Source: Thioalkalivibrio sp. ALE31 (lineage in GTDB: Bacteria; Pseudomonadota; Gammaproteobacteria; Ectothiorhodospirales; Ectothiorhodospiraceae). Taken from it: DNA of 64,000 nt. The notes below the pieces were generated by a model. That model had not been told where the DNA came from, made no database searches, and saw only the letters and a program-made list of their open reading frames with translations. Where the stretch lies: positions 86,038 through 150,037 of the forward strand of contig NZ_KB905021.1 of NCBI RefSeq assembly GCF_000377405.1. Direction: 5' to 3'. A program made the translations under genes and the position numbers. Of this stretch, positions 1-13,003 are shown one piece after another; positions within the stretch are counted from its first letter, which is position 1; the number at the start of each line of letters is the position of its first letter.

Positions 1-726
1 CGCGGGCGCGGCACGCAACGGCCAAAGGCCGAGCGTGCCCAGATGCCGGAAGACCCAGCCTTCATCTATTACCACGAACCTGTGGATCGCTGTTGTCTTG
101 ACCTTGAACCCCCGTTGTCGTCGCGCCGAGTGGAGAGGGTTTTCGCGGGATCAGAGGCGCTGGATGTCTGAGCGAAGCCGAAGGCGTAGCGAGTTCAGCG
201 CCGCCCGCGAAAACCCTCGGAGTGAGGGGAACCCCGGCCCGCGTAGCGGGCCGGGGTCGCGGCAGTCGGGCGTGTTTCTTGGGTACTTCTTTGCACGAGC
301 AAAGAAGTACCTCGCGGCGCGCTGGCGAGTCAGCGCCAGGCAGTATGTGGACCGGAGGCACCGTAAAAACCGAACGATGAACCAGGACCAGCCACAACCA
401 GGCAGGCGGCGGACCGAAGGCAGGTGAAACACCAGGCGACGAACGGGGGCCAGCCACCAACGGCATAGAATGAACGATCGCCGGGCTGGAGCGGAGAGGC
501 GGATGACGTCGCAAGCGGGCATCTCGTTGGACGCCGCGCGCGGCGCTCGCGTACACTTGAAGGCGTATCCGTACCCGTCCCGCGAGCACCGAACCGTTGT
601 CCAGAACAGGGTCCCGTCCCTGTTGAAACGGTGCGGGCGAGGCCGGGTCAAAGACCCGAATCGATCGCAGTACCGCCGCCGGCGAACCGCCTGGCGGCCC
701 CGACCCAGACCATCCGGAGGTCCCCT
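1..726. other. Gene-free region upstream of carA
   Basis: No reading frame here looks like a real protein; the longer ones are low-complexity Arg/Pro/Gly-rich translations or antisense extensions of carA and carB. The left part (135-310) is a tandem array of inverted repeats, listed separately. The right part (about 311-726) is the probable carA leader. It contains a possible -10 TACACT at 552-557 with a weak upstream -35, and a small hairpin with arms 605-611 and 618-624. Neither is strong enough to call as a promoter or attenuator. Whether carAB is pyrimidine- or arginine-regulated here cannot be read from the sequence. Confidence 0.6.
135..310. repeat. Array of three strong inverted repeats (REP-like element)
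   Basis: Three consecutive perfect palindromes are visible. (1) Arms 135-149 and 204-218, 15 bp, with a nested 7-bp stem 156-162/196-202. (2) GC-rich arms 232-240 and 248-256, 9 bp. (3) Arms 283-294 and 299-310, 12 bp, with the loop ACGA. None is followed by a T tract, so they are not ordinary intrinsic terminators. The minus-strand translation gives an Arg/Pro-rich peptide of the kind often mis-annotated as a hypothetical protein where dispersed extragenic repeats occur. The second palindrome shares its core with the hairpin at 42236-42269, which supports a dispersed repeat family. Confidence 0.7.
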
Positions 727-1860
727 GTGTCCGCGCCCGCTCTGCTCGTCCTGGAAGATGGCACTGTGTTTCATGGTCAGGCGATTGGCGCCCAGGGCCA
801 GACGGTCGGCGAGGTGGTGTTCAACACCGCGATGACCGGTTATCAGGAGATCCTGACGGATCCCTCCTACCACCGGCAGATGGTCACGCTGACCTATCCG
901 CATATCGGCAACACCGGTACCAACCCGGAGGATGACGAGTCCACCCGCGCCTATGCCGCCGGGCTGATCATCCGCGACCTGCCGCCGCTGGTGTCGAACT
1001 GGCGTTCGCGCGAGTCGCTGCCGGATTACCTGCTGCGTCACGGCATCGTGGCGATCAGCGGGATCGATACCCGCAAGCTGACCCGCATCCTGCGCGAGAA
1101 GGGCGCGCTGAACGGCTGCATCCAGGCCGGCGATGTGGACGAGCAAGCGGCCCTGGCCGCCGCGCGCGAGTTTCCCGGCATCAAGGGCATGGACCTGGCG
1201 CGCGAGGTCACCACGCGCAGCCGCTACGAATGGCTGGAGGGCACCTGGCAGCTCGGCGAAGAGCCGGCCCGGGTGGACCCGGAGCAGGCTGAATTTCATG
1301 TGGTGGCCTACGACTTCGGCATGAAGCAGAACATCCTGCGCAAGCTGGCGGACCGGGGCTGCCGCGTGACCGTGGTGCCGGCCGAGACCCCGGTGGACGA
1401 GGTGATGGAGCTGAAGCCGGACGGGGTGTTCCTGTCCAACGGCCCGGGCGATCCCGAGCCCTGCACCTACGCGATCGATGCGATCCGCGACATCTGCGAG
1501 CGCAAGCTGCCGCTGTTCGGCATCTGCCTCGGGCATCAGCTGCTGGGGATCGCCAGCGGCGGCAAGAGCGTGAAGATGAAGTTCGGCCACCACGGGGCGA
1601 ACCACCCGATCCGCCACGAGGAAAGCGGGCGGGTGATGATCTCGTCGCAGAACCACGGCTTTGCGATCGACGAGGACAACCTGCCCGATACGCTGACGCC
1701 GACTTACCGGTCGCTGTTCGACGGCACGCTGCAGGGTATTGCCCGCACCGACTGCCCGGCGTTCAGCCTGCAGGGACACCCCGAGGCCAGCCCGGGCCCG
1801 CACGATGTGTCCCCGGCGTTCGACGACTTCGTCGAGATGATGCGCGCCGCGCGCCGCTAA
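727..1860 (+). CDS. carA: Carbamoyl-phosphate synthase small (glutaminase) chain
   Basis: CarA hydrolyses glutamine and passes ammonia to CarB to make carbamoyl phosphate for pyrimidines and arginine in the cytoplasm. The 377-residue protein has the N-terminal CPSase_sm domain ([10 protein letters not shown] near the start, [10 protein letters not shown]) and a C-terminal class I glutamine amidotransferase domain with the nucleophile Cys in [11 protein letters not shown] and the His/Glu pair in [11 protein letters not shown]. The frame extends upstream to an ATG at 631, but the GTG at 727 is preferred. GGAGG lies at 716-720, 6 nt before it, and family members start just before the VLEDG segment. 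carB follows 48 bp downstream. Confidence 0.97.
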   Translation: MSAPALLVLEDGTVFHGQAIGAQGQTVGEVVFNTAMTGYQEILTDPSYHRQMVTLTYPHIGNTGTNPEDDESTRAYAAGLIIRDLPPLVSNWRSRESLPDYLLRHGIVAISGIDTRKLTRILREKGALNGCIQAGDVDEQAALAAAREFPGIKGMDLAREVTTRSRYEWLEGTWQLGEEPARVDPEQAEFHVVAYDFGMKQNILRKLADRGCRVTVVPAETPVDEVMELKPDGVFLSNGPGDPEPCTYAIDAIRDICERKLPLFGICLGHQLLGIASGGKSVKMKFGHHGANHPIRHEESGRVMISSQNHGFAIDEDNLPDTLTPTYRSLFDGTLQGIARTDCPAFSLQGHPEASPGPHDVSPAFDDFVEMMRAARR

Positions 1861-1908
1861 AGCTTCTCCTCCCGATTTCCGATTTCGACAGCCTGCGAGA
1901 GCCGTCAC

Positions 1909-5138
<3,230 letters not shown>

Positions 5139-5142
<4 letters not shown>

Positions 5143-5618
5143 ACAAGACGCCCTTGACCGTGACTGGCGCGGAAAAGATGAAGGAAGAGCTGAAGAAGCT
5201 GAAGGGCGAGGACCGCCCGCGCGTGGTCAACGCGATCTCCGAGGCGCGCGAGCATGGTGACCTCAAGGAGAACGCCGAGTATCACGCCGCGCGCGAGCAG
5301 CAGAGCTTCATCGAGGGCCGCATCCGCGAGCTGGAGGCGAAGCTCTCCAATGCCCAAATCATCGACGTCACGGCCCTGCCGCAGACCGGCAAGGTCGTGT
5401 TCGGCACCACGGTGGTGCTGGAGGCGACCGAGGACGGGCGCCAGGTGACCTACAAGATCGTGGGCGAGGACGAGGCCGACATCAAGAACAACATGATTTC
5501 GGTGTCTTCCCCGATCGCGCGGGCGCTGATCGGTAAGGAAGAGGGCGATGTGGTCACCGTGCAGGCCCCGGGCGGGGAGACGGAGTACGAGATCCTGGAG
5601 GTCCGCTACGTCAACTGA
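5139..5618 (+). CDS. greA: Transcription elongation factor GreA
   Basis: GreA enters the RNA polymerase secondary channel and stimulates cleavage of backtracked transcripts. The 159-residue length is normal. The N-terminal half is a charged antiparallel coiled coil (roughly residues 10-75) that includes the acidic tip region [20 protein letters not shown]. The C-terminal half is the FKBP-like globular domain ending in [15 protein letters not shown]. The ATG overlaps the carB stop by 4 nt. carB-greA is a common gammaproteobacterial arrangement, so greA is probably the last gene of the carAB transcript. Confidence 0.97.
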
Positions 5619-5636
5619 CGCCGCCGTATCCGGCTG

Positions 5637-5936
5637 TCAGGCCGGGTCCAGCGAGACCTTCGGGTCCTCCGGGTTGCGCCGGAACAGGGTGGCGACATGA
5701 CCGATGCGCTGAATCCGCTCGGCGCCGGTGCGCTCGCACAGTTCCTCGACGGCCCCGTTGCGGGCCTCGCGATCCCCGATATTCACCTTGATCTTGACCA
5801 GTTCGTGGTGGGTGAGCGCCAGTTCCAGTTCCGCCAGCACCGCGTCGGTCAGCCCGTTGCGGCCAATGGTCACGACGGGTTTGCGGGGATGGGCGAGGCT
5901 GCGCAGGTGGCGGCGTTGCGCGTCGGTCAGATTCAC
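5637..5936 (-). CDS. yhbY: CRM-domain RNA-binding protein YhbY
   Basis: This is a small ribosome-associated RNA-binding protein of the CRM family, thought to bind pre-50S particles. The 99-residue product reads [20 protein letters not shown] and has the CRM loop GRNG in [12 protein letters not shown]. The frame is open upstream to a GTG at 5978. The GTG at 5936 is chosen because YhbY proteins begin at exactly this M-N-L position and the earlier region overlaps the likely -10 element. No clear Shine-Dalgarno is visible. It is divergent from rlmE, the usual gammaproteobacterial order. Confidence 0.9.
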   Translation of the reverse strand: MNLTDAQRRHLRSLAHPRKPVVTIGRNGLTDAVLAELELALTHHELVKIKVNIGDREARNGAVEELCERTGAERIQRIGHVATLFRRNPEDPKVSLDPA

Positions 5937-5970
5937 GGGAGGCCGTTTTTCGGTGTTGGAAAGCCAAAAT

Positions 5971-5976
5971 TGTAGC
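5971..5976 (-). promoter_or_regulatory. Probable -10 element for yhbY
   Basis: On the minus strand the hexamer TACAAT lies about 35-40 nt upstream of the yhbY GTG start, in the short gap between the divergent yhbY and rlmE genes. No convincing -35 is seen; a poor match, CCTTGC, lies 17 nt upstream. The call rests on the good -10 match and its position. Confidence 0.4.
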
Positions 5977-6004
5977 ACGCCGAGTGCCGGCGCAAGGATC
6001 GGGC

Positions 6005-6631
6005 ATGCCCAAGCGTAGCCGCTCCAGCCAGCGCTGGCTGAAGGAACATTTCGATGACCCCTACGTCCAGCGGGCCCAGCAGGAGGGCTACCGCGGGCGC
6101 GCGGTCTACAAGCTGCAGGAGCTCGACGAGCGCGACCGGCTGCTGAAGCCCGGGATGCGCGTGGTGGACCTGGGTGCGGCGCCGGGCGGCTGGACCCAGT
6201 ACGCCGCGCAGAAAATCGGGCGCAAAGGGGTCCTGGTCGCGACCGATATCCTGCCCATGGATCCCGTGCCGGGCGCGGAGATCGTGACCGGCGACTTCCG
6301 CGAGGACGCCGTGCTGGATGCGATCCTGAGCGCGCTCGGGGACGAGCCGGCCGACCTTGTGCTTTCCGATATGGCCCCCAACCTGACCGGTACGGATGCC
6401 GTGGATCAGCCGCGTTCCATCCATCTGTGTGAACTGGCGCTGGAGTTGGCCACCCAGATTCTGAACCCCCGGGGGGCTTTTCTGGTCAAGCTGTTTCAGG
6501 GCGAAGGTTCCGATGCCTACCTGGCCGAGGTGCGCCGCCGGTTTCGCTCGGTCAAGGTGCGCAAACCGAAGGCCTCGCGGCCTCGGTCACGGGAAGTGTA
6601 TGTATTGGCACGCGAGCCCCGGGATGTGTAA
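6005..6631 (+). CDS. rlmE: 23S rRNA (uridine-2'-O) methyltransferase RlmE
   Basis: RlmE (FtsJ/RrmJ) methylates the 2'-OH of U2552 in the 23S A-loop, a late 50S assembly step. The 208-residue product has the SAM-binding motif [15 protein letters not shown] and the catalytic K-D-K-E pieces: Lys in the YKLQELDE region, Asp in [11 protein letters not shown] and Lys in [10 protein letters not shown]. The ATG at 6005 is preferred over an in-frame ATG at 5984 because AAGGA at 5994-5998 sits 6 nt before it and the family starts M-x-K-R-S-x-S. It precedes ftsH, the classical rlmE-ftsH pair. Confidence 0.96.
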   Translation: MPKRSRSSQRWLKEHFDDPYVQRAQQEGYRGRAVYKLQELDERDRLLKPGMRVVDLGAAPGGWTQYAAQKIGRKGVLVATDILPMDPVPGAEIVTGDFREDAVLDAILSALGDEPADLVLSDMAPNLTGTDAVDQPRSIHLCELALELATQILNPRGAFLVKLFQGEGSDAYLAEVRRRFRSVKVRKPKASRPRSREVYVLAREPRDV

Positions 6632-6673
6632 AGCTGCCTGCAACTGACGATTGATGTTTTTCGAGGTGTCGTT

Positions 6674-8638
6674 TTGAACGGTCTGGCCAAGAACCTGATC
6701 ATCTGGGCGGTGATTGCCGTCGTCCTGATGTCTGTCTTCAACAACTTCGGCCCACAGCAGCAGACGCAGGATGTGCGGAGCATTACCTACTCCGAGTTCA
6801 TCCGCGATGTGCAGGGCGGTCGCGTGGATAACGTGACCATCAAGGGCGAGAAGATCGAGGGCACCACCCTGGAAGGCCAGCGATTCACCACGGTGAATCC
6901 GAACGACCCGGGCCTGATTGGCGACCTGCTGCAGAACAATGTGGAGGTCAATGCCCACGAGGAGGCCGAGCGTTCCCTGCTGATGAGCATCCTGATCAGC
7001 TGGTTCCCGATCCTGCTGCTGATCGCCGTGTGGATCTACTTCATGCGCCAGATGCAGGGCGGTGGCGCCGGCGGCAAGGGCGCGATGTCCTTCGGCAAGT
7101 CCAAGGCCAAGCTGATGTCGGAGGACCAGGTCAAGGTCGGCTTCGGTGACGTGGCCGGCTGCGACGAGGCCAAGGAAGAGGTCACCGAACTGGTGGACTT
7201 CCTGCGCGACCCGTCCAAGTTCCAGAAACTCGGCGGCCAGATCCCGCGCGGGGTGCTGATGGTGGGCTCTCCGGGTACCGGCAAGACGCTGCTGGCCAAG
7301 GCCATCGCCGGCGAGGCCAAGGTGCCGTTCTTCAGCATCTCCGGTTCCGACTTCGTCGAGATGTTCGTCGGCGTGGGCGCCTCGCGCGTGCGAGACATGT
7401 TCTCCGAGGCCAAGAAGCACGCTCCCTGCATTATCTTCATCGACGAGATCGATGCGGTCGGTCGCCAGCGCGGCGCCGGCATGGGCGGTGGTCACGACGA
7501 GCGCGAGCAGACGCTGAACCAGCTGCTGGTCGAGATGGACGGCTTCGAGGGCACCGAGGGGGTCATCGTGATCGCCGCGACCAACCGCCCGGACGTGCTG
7601 GACCCGGCGCTGCTGCGCCCGGGCCGCTTCGACCGCCAGGTGGTGGTGCCGCCGCCGGACGTGCGCGGCCGCGAGCAGATCCTCAAGGTCCACATGAAGA
7701 AGACCCCGATCGCGGAGGATGTGCGCCCGGACCTGATTGCCCGCGGTACGCCGGGCTTCTCCGGGGCGGATCTGGCCAACCTGGTCAACGAGGCGGCGTT
7801 GTTCGCGGCCCGGGCCAACAAGCGCCTGGTGGATATGTCCGACTTCGAGCGCGCCAAGGACAAGATCATGATGGGTGCCGAGCGCAAGTCCATGGTGATG
7901 TCCGAGGACGAGAAGAAGCTGACCGCCTATCACGAGGCCGGGCATGCGATCGTCGGCCTGACGGTGCCGGAGCATGACCCGGTGTACAAGGTCAGCATCA
8001 TCCCGCGCGGGCGCGCCCTCGGGGTGACCATGTTCCTGCCGGAGGAAGACCGCTACAGCCACTCGAAGACGCGTCTGGAAAGCCAGCTGGCGAGCCTGTT
8101 CGGCGGGCGGCTGGCGGAAGAGATCATCTTCGGCAACGACAAGGTGACCACCGGGGCCTCCAACGACATCGAGCGTGCCACCCAGATCGCGCGCAATATG
8201 GTCACCAAGTGGGGCCTGTCGGACAAGCTGGGCCCGCTGGACTACGGCGAGGAAGAGGGGCATCCCTTCCTGGGCGGGCAGATGGGCAAGTCCAAGCCGA
8301 TGTCCGACGAGACCGCGCGCGAGATCGACGCCGAGGTGCGCCAGATCATCGACACGAATTACCAGCACGCGAAGCAGATCCTGGTGGATAACATCGACAA
8401 GCTGCATGCGATGGCCCAGGCACTAGTGAAGTACGAGACCATCGACGACAAGCAGATCGAGGACATCATGGCCGGGCGCGAACCCCGCGAACCCGCCGAC
8501 TGGGACAGCGGCGGCGGCCCCGGCGGTACCGCGCAGGCCGGCGAGGAGTCCGACGCCAGTGGCTCGGGTGACGGCTCCGAAGGTCGCGATGACGACGACA
8601 ACAAGGGTGTTGTAGGCGGCCCCGCGCCGCAGTCCTGA
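6674..8638 (+). CDS. ftsH: ATP-dependent zinc metalloprotease FtsH
   Basis: FtsH is a membrane-anchored AAA+ hexameric protease that degrades misfolded membrane proteins and regulatory proteins. The 654 residues show two N-terminal membrane segments (about 5-22 and 98-118) around a periplasmic domain. The AAA domain has Walker A GSPGTGKT, Walker [12 protein letters not shown] and the SRH segment [20 protein letters not shown]. The zinc site HEAGH is near residue 419. The start is TTG with GAGGTG 5 nt upstream. The C-terminal tail is rich in Gly and acidic residues. An intrinsic terminator follows. Confidence 0.97.
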   Translation: MNGLAKNLIIWAVIAVVLMSVFNNFGPQQQTQDVRSITYSEFIRDVQGGRVDNVTIKGEKIEGTTLEGQRFTTVNPNDPGLIGDLLQNNVEVNAHEEAERSLLMSILISWFPILLLIAVWIYFMRQMQGGGAGGKGAMSFGKSKAKLMSEDQVKVGFGDVAGCDEAKEEVTELVDFLRDPSKFQKLGGQIPRGVLMVGSPGTGKTLLAKAIAGEAKVPFFSISGSDFVEMFVGVGASRVRDMFSEAKKHAPCIIFIDEIDAVGRQRGAGMGGGHDEREQTLNQLLVEMDGFEGTEGVIVIAATNRPDVLDPALLRPGRFDRQVVVPPPDVRGREQILKVHMKKTPIAEDVRPDLIARGTPGFSGADLANLVNEAALFAARANKRLVDMSDFERAKDKIMMGAERKSMVMSEDEKKLTAYHEAGHAIVGLTVPEHDPVYKVSIIPRGRALGVTMFLPEEDRYSHSKTRLESQLASLFGGRLAEEIIFGNDKVTTGASNDIERATQIARNMVTKWGLSDKLGPLDYGEEEGHPFLGGQMGKSKPMSDETAREIDAEVRQIIDTNYQHAKQILVDNIDKLHAMAQALVKYETIDDKQIEDIMAGREPREPADWDSGGGPGGTAQAGEESDASGSGDGSEGRDDDDNKGVVGGPAPQS

Positions 8639-8666
8639 GCGGGGCCCCCGCCGACGCGTCGAACCC

Positions 8667-8698
8667 AGGCCGCCAGGCCCTTTCCTGGCGGCCTTTTT
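8667..8698 (+). terminator. Intrinsic terminator after ftsH
   Basis: A perfect 11-bp stem (8667-8677 with 8684-8694), a 6-nt loop and a run of five T. It lies 28 bp after the ftsH stop and only 13 bp before the folP ribosome binding site, so folP must be reached by readthrough or by a promoter overlapping the terminator. Confidence 0.85.
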
Positions 8699-8722
8699 CG
8701 TTGGTAGCAAAGGAGAATGATC

Positions 8723-9610
8723 GTGCCGACCGATGCACCCGTGCTGCAATGCGGAGCGCGCCGCCTGGACCTGGGGCGGCCACGCATCATGGGTATCCTC
8801 AATGTGACCCCGGACTCGTTCTCCGATGGCGGGCAATATGCCCGGGTCGAAGAGGCCCTGGCGCGCGCCCGCGCCATGGTCGCGGAGGGGGCGGATCTCC
8901 TCGATGTGGGGGGTGAGTCCACGCGTCCCGGCGCGGAGCCGGTACCACTGGAGGAGGAGCGCCGCCGGGTGCTGCCGGTGATCGAGGCGCTGCACGCGGA
9001 AATCGGTGTGCCGCTGTCCGTGGATACGATGAAGCCGGCGTTGATGCGCGAGGCGGTCGCGGCCGGCGCCGGGTTGCTCAACGACGTCAACGGCTTCCGA
9101 GCCGAGGGGGCCCTGGAGGCGGCGGTCGAGGCGGCGCGCGAGGATGGCGTGGCGCTTTGCGCGATGCATATGCAGGGCGAGCCGCAGTCGATGCAGCGTG
9201 CGCCGCATTATGACGACGTGGTGACCGAGATCGCGGCCTTTCTGGACCAGCGGGTGCGCGAATTGCGGGCCGCCGGCGTGCCGCGAGGCCAGATCCTGCT
9301 AGACCCGGGGTTTGGCTTTGGCAAGACCCTGGCGCACAACGTCGCCCTGTTTCGTGGCCTGCCGCATCTGGCCGGGGCCGGCCTGCCGTTGCTGGTCGGC
9401 GTTTCGCGCAAATCGATGATCGGCCAGTTGCTGGGGGATCGCCCGGTCGCCGAGCGGGACCCGGGGAGTGCCGTGGCGGCGATGCTGGCGGCGCAGGCCG
9501 GGGCGCGTGTCCTGCGTGTGCACAACGTCTCGGCGACCCGCGACGCGCTGGCGCTATACTCGGAGTTGCGGCCGGATGGCGGCGAAGAGCAGGACAATCG
9601 AGGGAACTGA
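8723..9610 (+). CDS. folP: Dihydropteroate synthase
   Basis: FolP condenses p-aminobenzoate with dihydropterin pyrophosphate in folate synthesis and is the sulfonamide target. The 295-residue TIM-barrel protein shows the pterin-binding signatures [13 protein letters not shown] and [11 protein letters not shown], then [15 protein letters not shown] and DPGFGFGKT. The GTG at 8723 is chosen over the ATG at 8717 because AGGAG (8711-8715) gives 7 nt spacing to the GTG but only 1 nt to the ATG. The stop overlaps the glmM start (TGATG). ftsH-folP-glmM is conserved in this class. Confidence 0.95.
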   Translation: MPTDAPVLQCGARRLDLGRPRIMGILNVTPDSFSDGGQYARVEEALARARAMVAEGADLLDVGGESTRPGAEPVPLEEERRRVLPVIEALHAEIGVPLSVDTMKPALMREAVAAGAGLLNDVNGFRAEGALEAAVEAAREDGVALCAMHMQGEPQSMQRAPHYDDVVTEIAAFLDQRVRELRAAGVPRGQILLDPGFGFGKTLAHNVALFRGLPHLAGAGLPLLVGVSRKSMIGQLLGDRPVAERDPGSAVAAMLAAQAGARVLRVHNVSATRDALALYSELRPDGGEEQDNRGN

Positions 9611-10950
9611 TGGGCAAGTATTTCGGGACGGACGGGATTCGCGGGCGCACCGGCGAGTGGCCCATGACGCCGGAGTTTGCGCTGCGGTTGGGGTATGCCG
9701 TGGGCGAGGTGCTGGGCGAGAACGGCCAGCGCCAGGGCCCGGTGCTGGTGGGCAAGGACACGCGGGTGTCCGGCTACATGTTCGAGTCGGCGCTGGAGGC
9801 CGGGCTGTCGGCCGCCGGGCTGGATGTCGCGCTGCTGGGGCCGATGCCCACGCCCGCGATCGCCTACCTGACCCATACCTTCCGTGCGACCGCGGGCATC
9901 GTGATCAGTGCCTCGCACAACCCGTTCCACGACAACGGGTTCAAGTTCTTCACGCCCGAGGGCGACAAGCTGCCGGATGCGACCGAGGCCGCGATCGAGG
10001 CGCGCCTGGATCAGCCGGCGCAGCCGATCGACGCGGCGCGACTGGGCAAGGCCGTGCGCATCAGCGATGCGGCCGGGCGCTATGTGGAGTTCTGCAAGAG
10101 CGCCATCCCGGCGCGCTCCGAGTTGCGCGGCATGAAGGTGGTGATCGACTGCGCCCATGGGGCCACCTACAACGTCTCCCCGCATGTATTCGAGGAGCTG
10201 GGCGCCCGTGTCGAGATCCTTGGCGCGAGTCCTGACGGCTACAACATCAACGAGGGCGTGGGCGCCCTGTACCCCGAGAAGGTGGCGGCGCAGGTGCGCG
10301 CCAGCGGGGCGGACCTCGGGATTGCCCTGGACGGCGATGGTGACCGCGTGATCCTGGCCGATGCCGATGGCACGGTCGTGGACGGCGATCAGATCCTCGG
10401 CATCCTGGCGCTGGCGCGGCAGCAGAGCGGGGGCTTCGATGGTGGGGTGGTCGGGACGCTGATGACCAACCTCGGCCTGGAGCAGGCCCTGAATGGCGCC
10501 GGCATCCCGTTCGTGCGCGCGAAGGTCGGGGATCGCTACGTGCTGGAGGAGCTCCGGCGTCGCGACTGGACCCTGGGTGGCGAGGGGTCGGGCCACATCG
10601 TCTGCCTCGAGCACACCACGACCGGTGATGGCACGGTCGCGGCGCTGCAGGTCGCCCACCTGATGCATCGCGCCGGCCAGCCGCTGTCGGCGCTGGCCGC
10701 GGCGATCCCCAAGCTCCCGCAGTGCCTGATCAATGTGCCCGTCAGCGGTGCCGCTTCGGGCTGCCTGGAGGCCGAGCCGGTACGCGCGGAGGTTGCCGCG
10801 GTCGAGGGGCAGCTGGGCCAGCGCGGCCGAGTGCTGCTGCGTCCCTCGGGTACCGAACCGCTGGTGCGGGTGATGGTCGAGGGCGAGGACGCGAACGAGA
10901 CCCGCTCGGCCGCTGAGCGCATCGCCGACAGTATCCGCGCGGCGATCTGA
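9610..10950 (+). CDS. glmM: Phosphoglucosamine mutase
   Basis: GlmM converts glucosamine-6-phosphate to glucosamine-1-phosphate for UDP-GlcNAc, the precursor of peptidoglycan and lipopolysaccharide. The 446 residues have the active-site phosphoserine loop [12 protein letters not shown] (Ser near residue 101), the metal-binding loop DGDGDRV and the phosphate-binding [12 protein letters not shown] near the C terminus. Its ATG overlaps the folP stop, so the pair is translationally coupled. No terminator with a T tract follows. The next gene has its own probable promoter. Confidence 0.97.
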   Translation: MGKYFGTDGIRGRTGEWPMTPEFALRLGYAVGEVLGENGQRQGPVLVGKDTRVSGYMFESALEAGLSAAGLDVALLGPMPTPAIAYLTHTFRATAGIVISASHNPFHDNGFKFFTPEGDKLPDATEAAIEARLDQPAQPIDAARLGKAVRISDAAGRYVEFCKSAIPARSELRGMKVVIDCAHGATYNVSPHVFEELGARVEILGASPDGYNINEGVGALYPEKVAAQVRASGADLGIALDGDGDRVILADADGTVVDGDQILGILALARQQSGGFDGGVVGTLMTNLGLEQALNGAGIPFVRAKVGDRYVLEELRRRDWTLGGEGSGHIVCLEHTTTGDGTVAALQVAHLMHRAGQPLSALAAAIPKLPQCLINVPVSGAASGCLEAEPVRAEVAAVEGQLGQRGRVLLRPSGTEPLVRVMVEGEDANETRSAAERIADSIRAAI

Positions 10951-11027
10951 CGCCCTCGGCGCCCGCGGGCGGCTCTCCCTGCGTCACCCCGCGCCGGGCG
11001 CCGCCGGCGTGGCGCGTGCCGGCTTGG

Positions 11028-11056
11028 TTGATTTGCTCCCGGTGCGCCGGTAACAT
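11028..11056 (+). promoter_or_regulatory. Probable sigma-70-type promoter for tpiA-secG-tRNA-Leu
   Basis: TTGATT (11028-11033) and TAACAT (11051-11056) are separated by exactly 17 bp and lie about 75 bp upstream of the tpiA start, downstream of the glmM stop. Each hexamer matches 4 of 6 consensus positions. Confidence 0.5.
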
Positions 11057-11129
11057 CCCGCCGCTCTAATCATCATGATCGGACCCCGTCTATCCATGGG
11101 GTGCGTCCGACCGCAGGAGGAAGATCCGC

Positions 11130-11897
11130 ATGCGCACGCCGCTGGTCGCCGGAAACTGGAAGATGAACGGTTCGCGGGACGCGAACCGCGCGCTCCTGAG
11201 CGCCCTGAAGGGCAGCCTGGGCGATATCCGGGGCGTGGACGTGGCGGTGTGTCCGCCCGCGGTCTACCTCGCCGAAATCGCCGACGACCTCTCGGGCGGC
11301 CCCATTGCGGTGGGTGCCCAGGATTGCTCGGACCAGGAGAAGGGCGCCTACACCGGCGAACTGGCCGGCGCCATGCTGGCCGAGGTCGGCTGCCGTTACG
11401 TGATCGTCGGGCACTCCGAGCGCCGTGAGCGGCAGAACGAGGACAGTGCCTGGGTGGCCGCGAAATTCGTTGCGGCCCAGGCGGCCGGCCTGATTCCGAT
11501 CCTGTGTGTCGGCGAGCAGAAGGACGACCGCGAGGGTGGCCGTACCGAGAGCGTCGTGGCCGAGCAGCTGGATGCGGTGCTGGACGCGGCCGGGGTCGAG
11601 GCCTTCGCCAGTGCCGTGGTGGCCTACGAGCCGGTCTGGGCGATCGGCACCGGGCTGACCGCCACGCCGGAACAGGCCCAGGAGGTGCATGCCTTCATCC
11701 GTAATCGCGTCGCCGGCCGCGACCCGCGCATCGCCGCGGAGCTGCGCATTCTCTACGGCGGCAGCATGAAGGCCGACAATGCATCCGGGCTGCTGGCGCT
11801 GGAGGATATCGACGGCGGTCTCATCGGCGGCGCCTCGCTGGATGCCGACGGGTTCACCGCCATCGTCCGTGCCGCGGGCGAGCGAGTCGCAGCATGA
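11130..11897 (+). CDS. tpiA: Triose-phosphate isomerase
   Basis: TpiA interconverts dihydroxyacetone phosphate and glyceraldehyde-3-phosphate in glycolysis, gluconeogenesis and the Calvin cycle. The 255-residue barrel has the Lys in NWKMNG, the His in GHSERR, the catalytic Glu in AYEPVWAIGTG and the phosphate loop YGGSMK. AGGAGG at 11115-11120 lies 9 nt before the ATG. The stop overlaps the secG start (ATGA). Many gammaproteobacteria have glmM directly before secG, and others, like this one, place tpiA between them. Confidence 0.97.
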   Translation: MRTPLVAGNWKMNGSRDANRALLSALKGSLGDIRGVDVAVCPPAVYLAEIADDLSGGPIAVGAQDCSDQEKGAYTGELAGAMLAEVGCRYVIVGHSERRERQNEDSAWVAAKFVAAQAAGLIPILCVGEQKDDREGGRTESVVAEQLDAVLDAAGVEAFASAVVAYEPVWAIGTGLTATPEQAQEVHAFIRNRVAGRDPRIAAELRILYGGSMKADNASGLLALEDIDGGLIGGASLDADGFTAIVRAAGERVAA

Positions 11898-12274
11898 TTT
11901 ACGGCCTGCTCCTGGTTGTCCAGGTCGCGGTCTCGATCGGCCTGATCGCGCTGATCCTGATGCAGCACGGCAAAGGGGCCGATGCCGGCGCCGCCTTCGG
12001 CAGCGGGGCTTCGGCAACGGTGTTCGGGGCGGCCGGTTCGGCCAACTTTCTGAGCCGTTCGACCGCGTTTCTGGCGGTGGTGTTCTTCCTGAACAGCCTG
12101 ACACTGGCCTATCTGGCCGCCTCCAGCCCGGAGGCCGAGAGCCTGCTGGACCAGATGGAGGCCATGGAAGAGGAAGGTGACGGTCCGCCGGATCTTCCGC
12201 GCGAGGTGGTCCCGGGGCAGGAGCCCGCGGGCGATACCCCGCAATCCGGCCGGCCGGCCGACGTGCCCGACTGA
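11894..12274 (+). CDS. secG: Preprotein translocase subunit SecG
   Basis: SecG is the small accessory subunit of the SecYEG channel and aids SecA-driven export. The 126-residue product has two hydrophobic segments (about 2-20 and 55-77) around the typical glycine-rich loop GADAGAAFGSGASATVFG. The C-terminal tail is acidic and proline-rich, making it slightly longer than the 110-residue E. coli protein. The start overlaps the tpiA stop by 4 nt. A leucine tRNA begins 22 bp after its stop, the same secG-tRNA-Leu order as in E. coli. Confidence 0.95.
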   Translation: MIYGLLLVVQVAVSIGLIALILMQHGKGADAGAAFGSGASATVFGAAGSANFLSRSTAFLAVVFFLNSLTLAYLAASSPEAESLLDQMEAMEEEGDGPPDLPREVVPGQEPAGDTPQSGRPADVPD

Positions 12275-12296
12275 TCCCGGGTACCTGTACCAAACG

Positions 12297-12381
12297 GCAG
12301 ATGTGGTGGAATTGGTAGACACGCTATCTTGAGGGGGTAGTGGCGCAAGCCGTGTGGGTTCGAGTCCCACCATCTGCACCA
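12297..12381 (+). tRNA. tRNA-Leu (anticodon GAG)
   Basis: An 85-nt class II tRNA with encoded CCA. The acceptor stem 12297-12303 pairs with 12371-12377. The anticodon stem is 12324-12328/12336-12340 around the loop TTGAGGG, with anticodon GAG at 12331-12333, reading CUC and CUU. The T arm contains GTTCGAGTC. It lies 22 bp after secG with no promoter between, so it is probably co-transcribed with tpiA-secG. Confidence 0.97.
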
Positions 12382-12390
12382 AATTCTGGA

Positions 12391-12428
12391 TGGCCCGGGT
12401 TGCTCTCTGTTCCTGAGTGCCCGGGCCA
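12391..12428 (+). terminator. Hairpin after tRNA-Leu, possible terminator
   Basis: A perfect 9-bp GC-rich stem (12391-12399 with 12420-12428) with a 20-nt loop follows the tRNA. It is followed by an A-rich rather than T-rich stretch, so terminator function in the plus direction is uncertain. It may serve as a processing or 3'-end-protecting structure. Confidence 0.4.
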
Positions 12429-12467
12429 AATAACAATAAAATCAGCGTCTTATAAAATTACGAATAC

Positions 12468-12497
12468 TTGACACCGTTTTTGGGCATCACCTAGACT
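12468..12497 (+). promoter_or_regulatory. Probable promoter of the nuo operon
   Basis: A perfect -35 TTGACA (12468-12473) and TAGACT (12492-12497, 4 of 6) with an 18-bp spacer. It lies in the AT-rich gap between tRNA-Leu and nuoA and would give a 5' leader of about 140 nt. It is the best promoter match in the window upstream of the complex I genes. Confidence 0.65.
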
Positions 12498-12646
12498 CCG
12501 TGCCCGGTGTGCGGTCCTGTCTCGTCTCCACGAGGGCGGTCCGTACCCGCGCTTTCAACCAGCAACGCTGAACGGCTCGCCGGCGCGCCCGATCCACGCG
12601 ACGCCTCGCGAACCTGCCCGCCAGAGGCGGCGTACGGGAGAGAGAA

Positions 12647-13003
12647 ATGCTGGAAGGTTATCTACCCATCCTGCTGTTCATCGCAGTGGGCATCGTGATC
12701 GGGATCGTACCGCTGATCGTCGGTATGGCGGTGGGTCCGCGCAAGCCGGACGCCGCCAAGAACTCGCCCTACGAGTGCGGCTTCGAGGCCTTCGAGGACT
12801 CGCGGCTCAAGTTTGATGTGCGCTTCTACCTGGTGGCGATCCTGTTCATCATCTTCGATCTGGAGATCGCCTTCCTGTTCCCGTGGGCAGTGTCGCTAGA
12901 CACCATTGGCCTGTTCGGGCTTCTTGCGATGGCGCTGTTTCTCGTCATTCTGGTGGTCGGTTTCATTTACGAGTGGAAGAAGGGGGCGCTGGAATGGGAA
13001 TAG
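12647..13003 (+). CDS. nuoA: NADH-quinone oxidoreductase subunit A
   Basis: NuoA is a small membrane subunit of complex I at the junction of the peripheral and membrane arms. The 118 residues contain three hydrophobic helices (about 5-27, 62-84 and 90-112). The conserved loop is [23 protein letters not shown]; its Cys lies in the region known to change accessibility on catalysis. It is the first gene of the operon, has GAGAGAGAA before the ATG, and overlaps nuoB by 10 nt. Confidence 0.96.
   Translation: MLEGYLPILLFIAVGIVIGIVPLIVGMAVGPRKPDAAKNSPYECGFEAFEDSRLKFDVRFYLVAILFIIFDLEIAFLFPWAVSLDTIGLFGLLAMALFLVILVVGFIYEWKKGALEWE

Noticed and set aside
62-589. 175-codon minus-strand frame upstream of carA
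   Set aside because: It translates inverted-repeat sequence, has an Arg/Pro-rich low-complexity product and no ribosome binding site; treated as repeat, not gene.
631-726. N-terminal extension of CarA from the upstream ATG
   Set aside because: The GTG at 727 has an ideal GGAGG and matches the family N terminus; the extension has no ribosome binding site.
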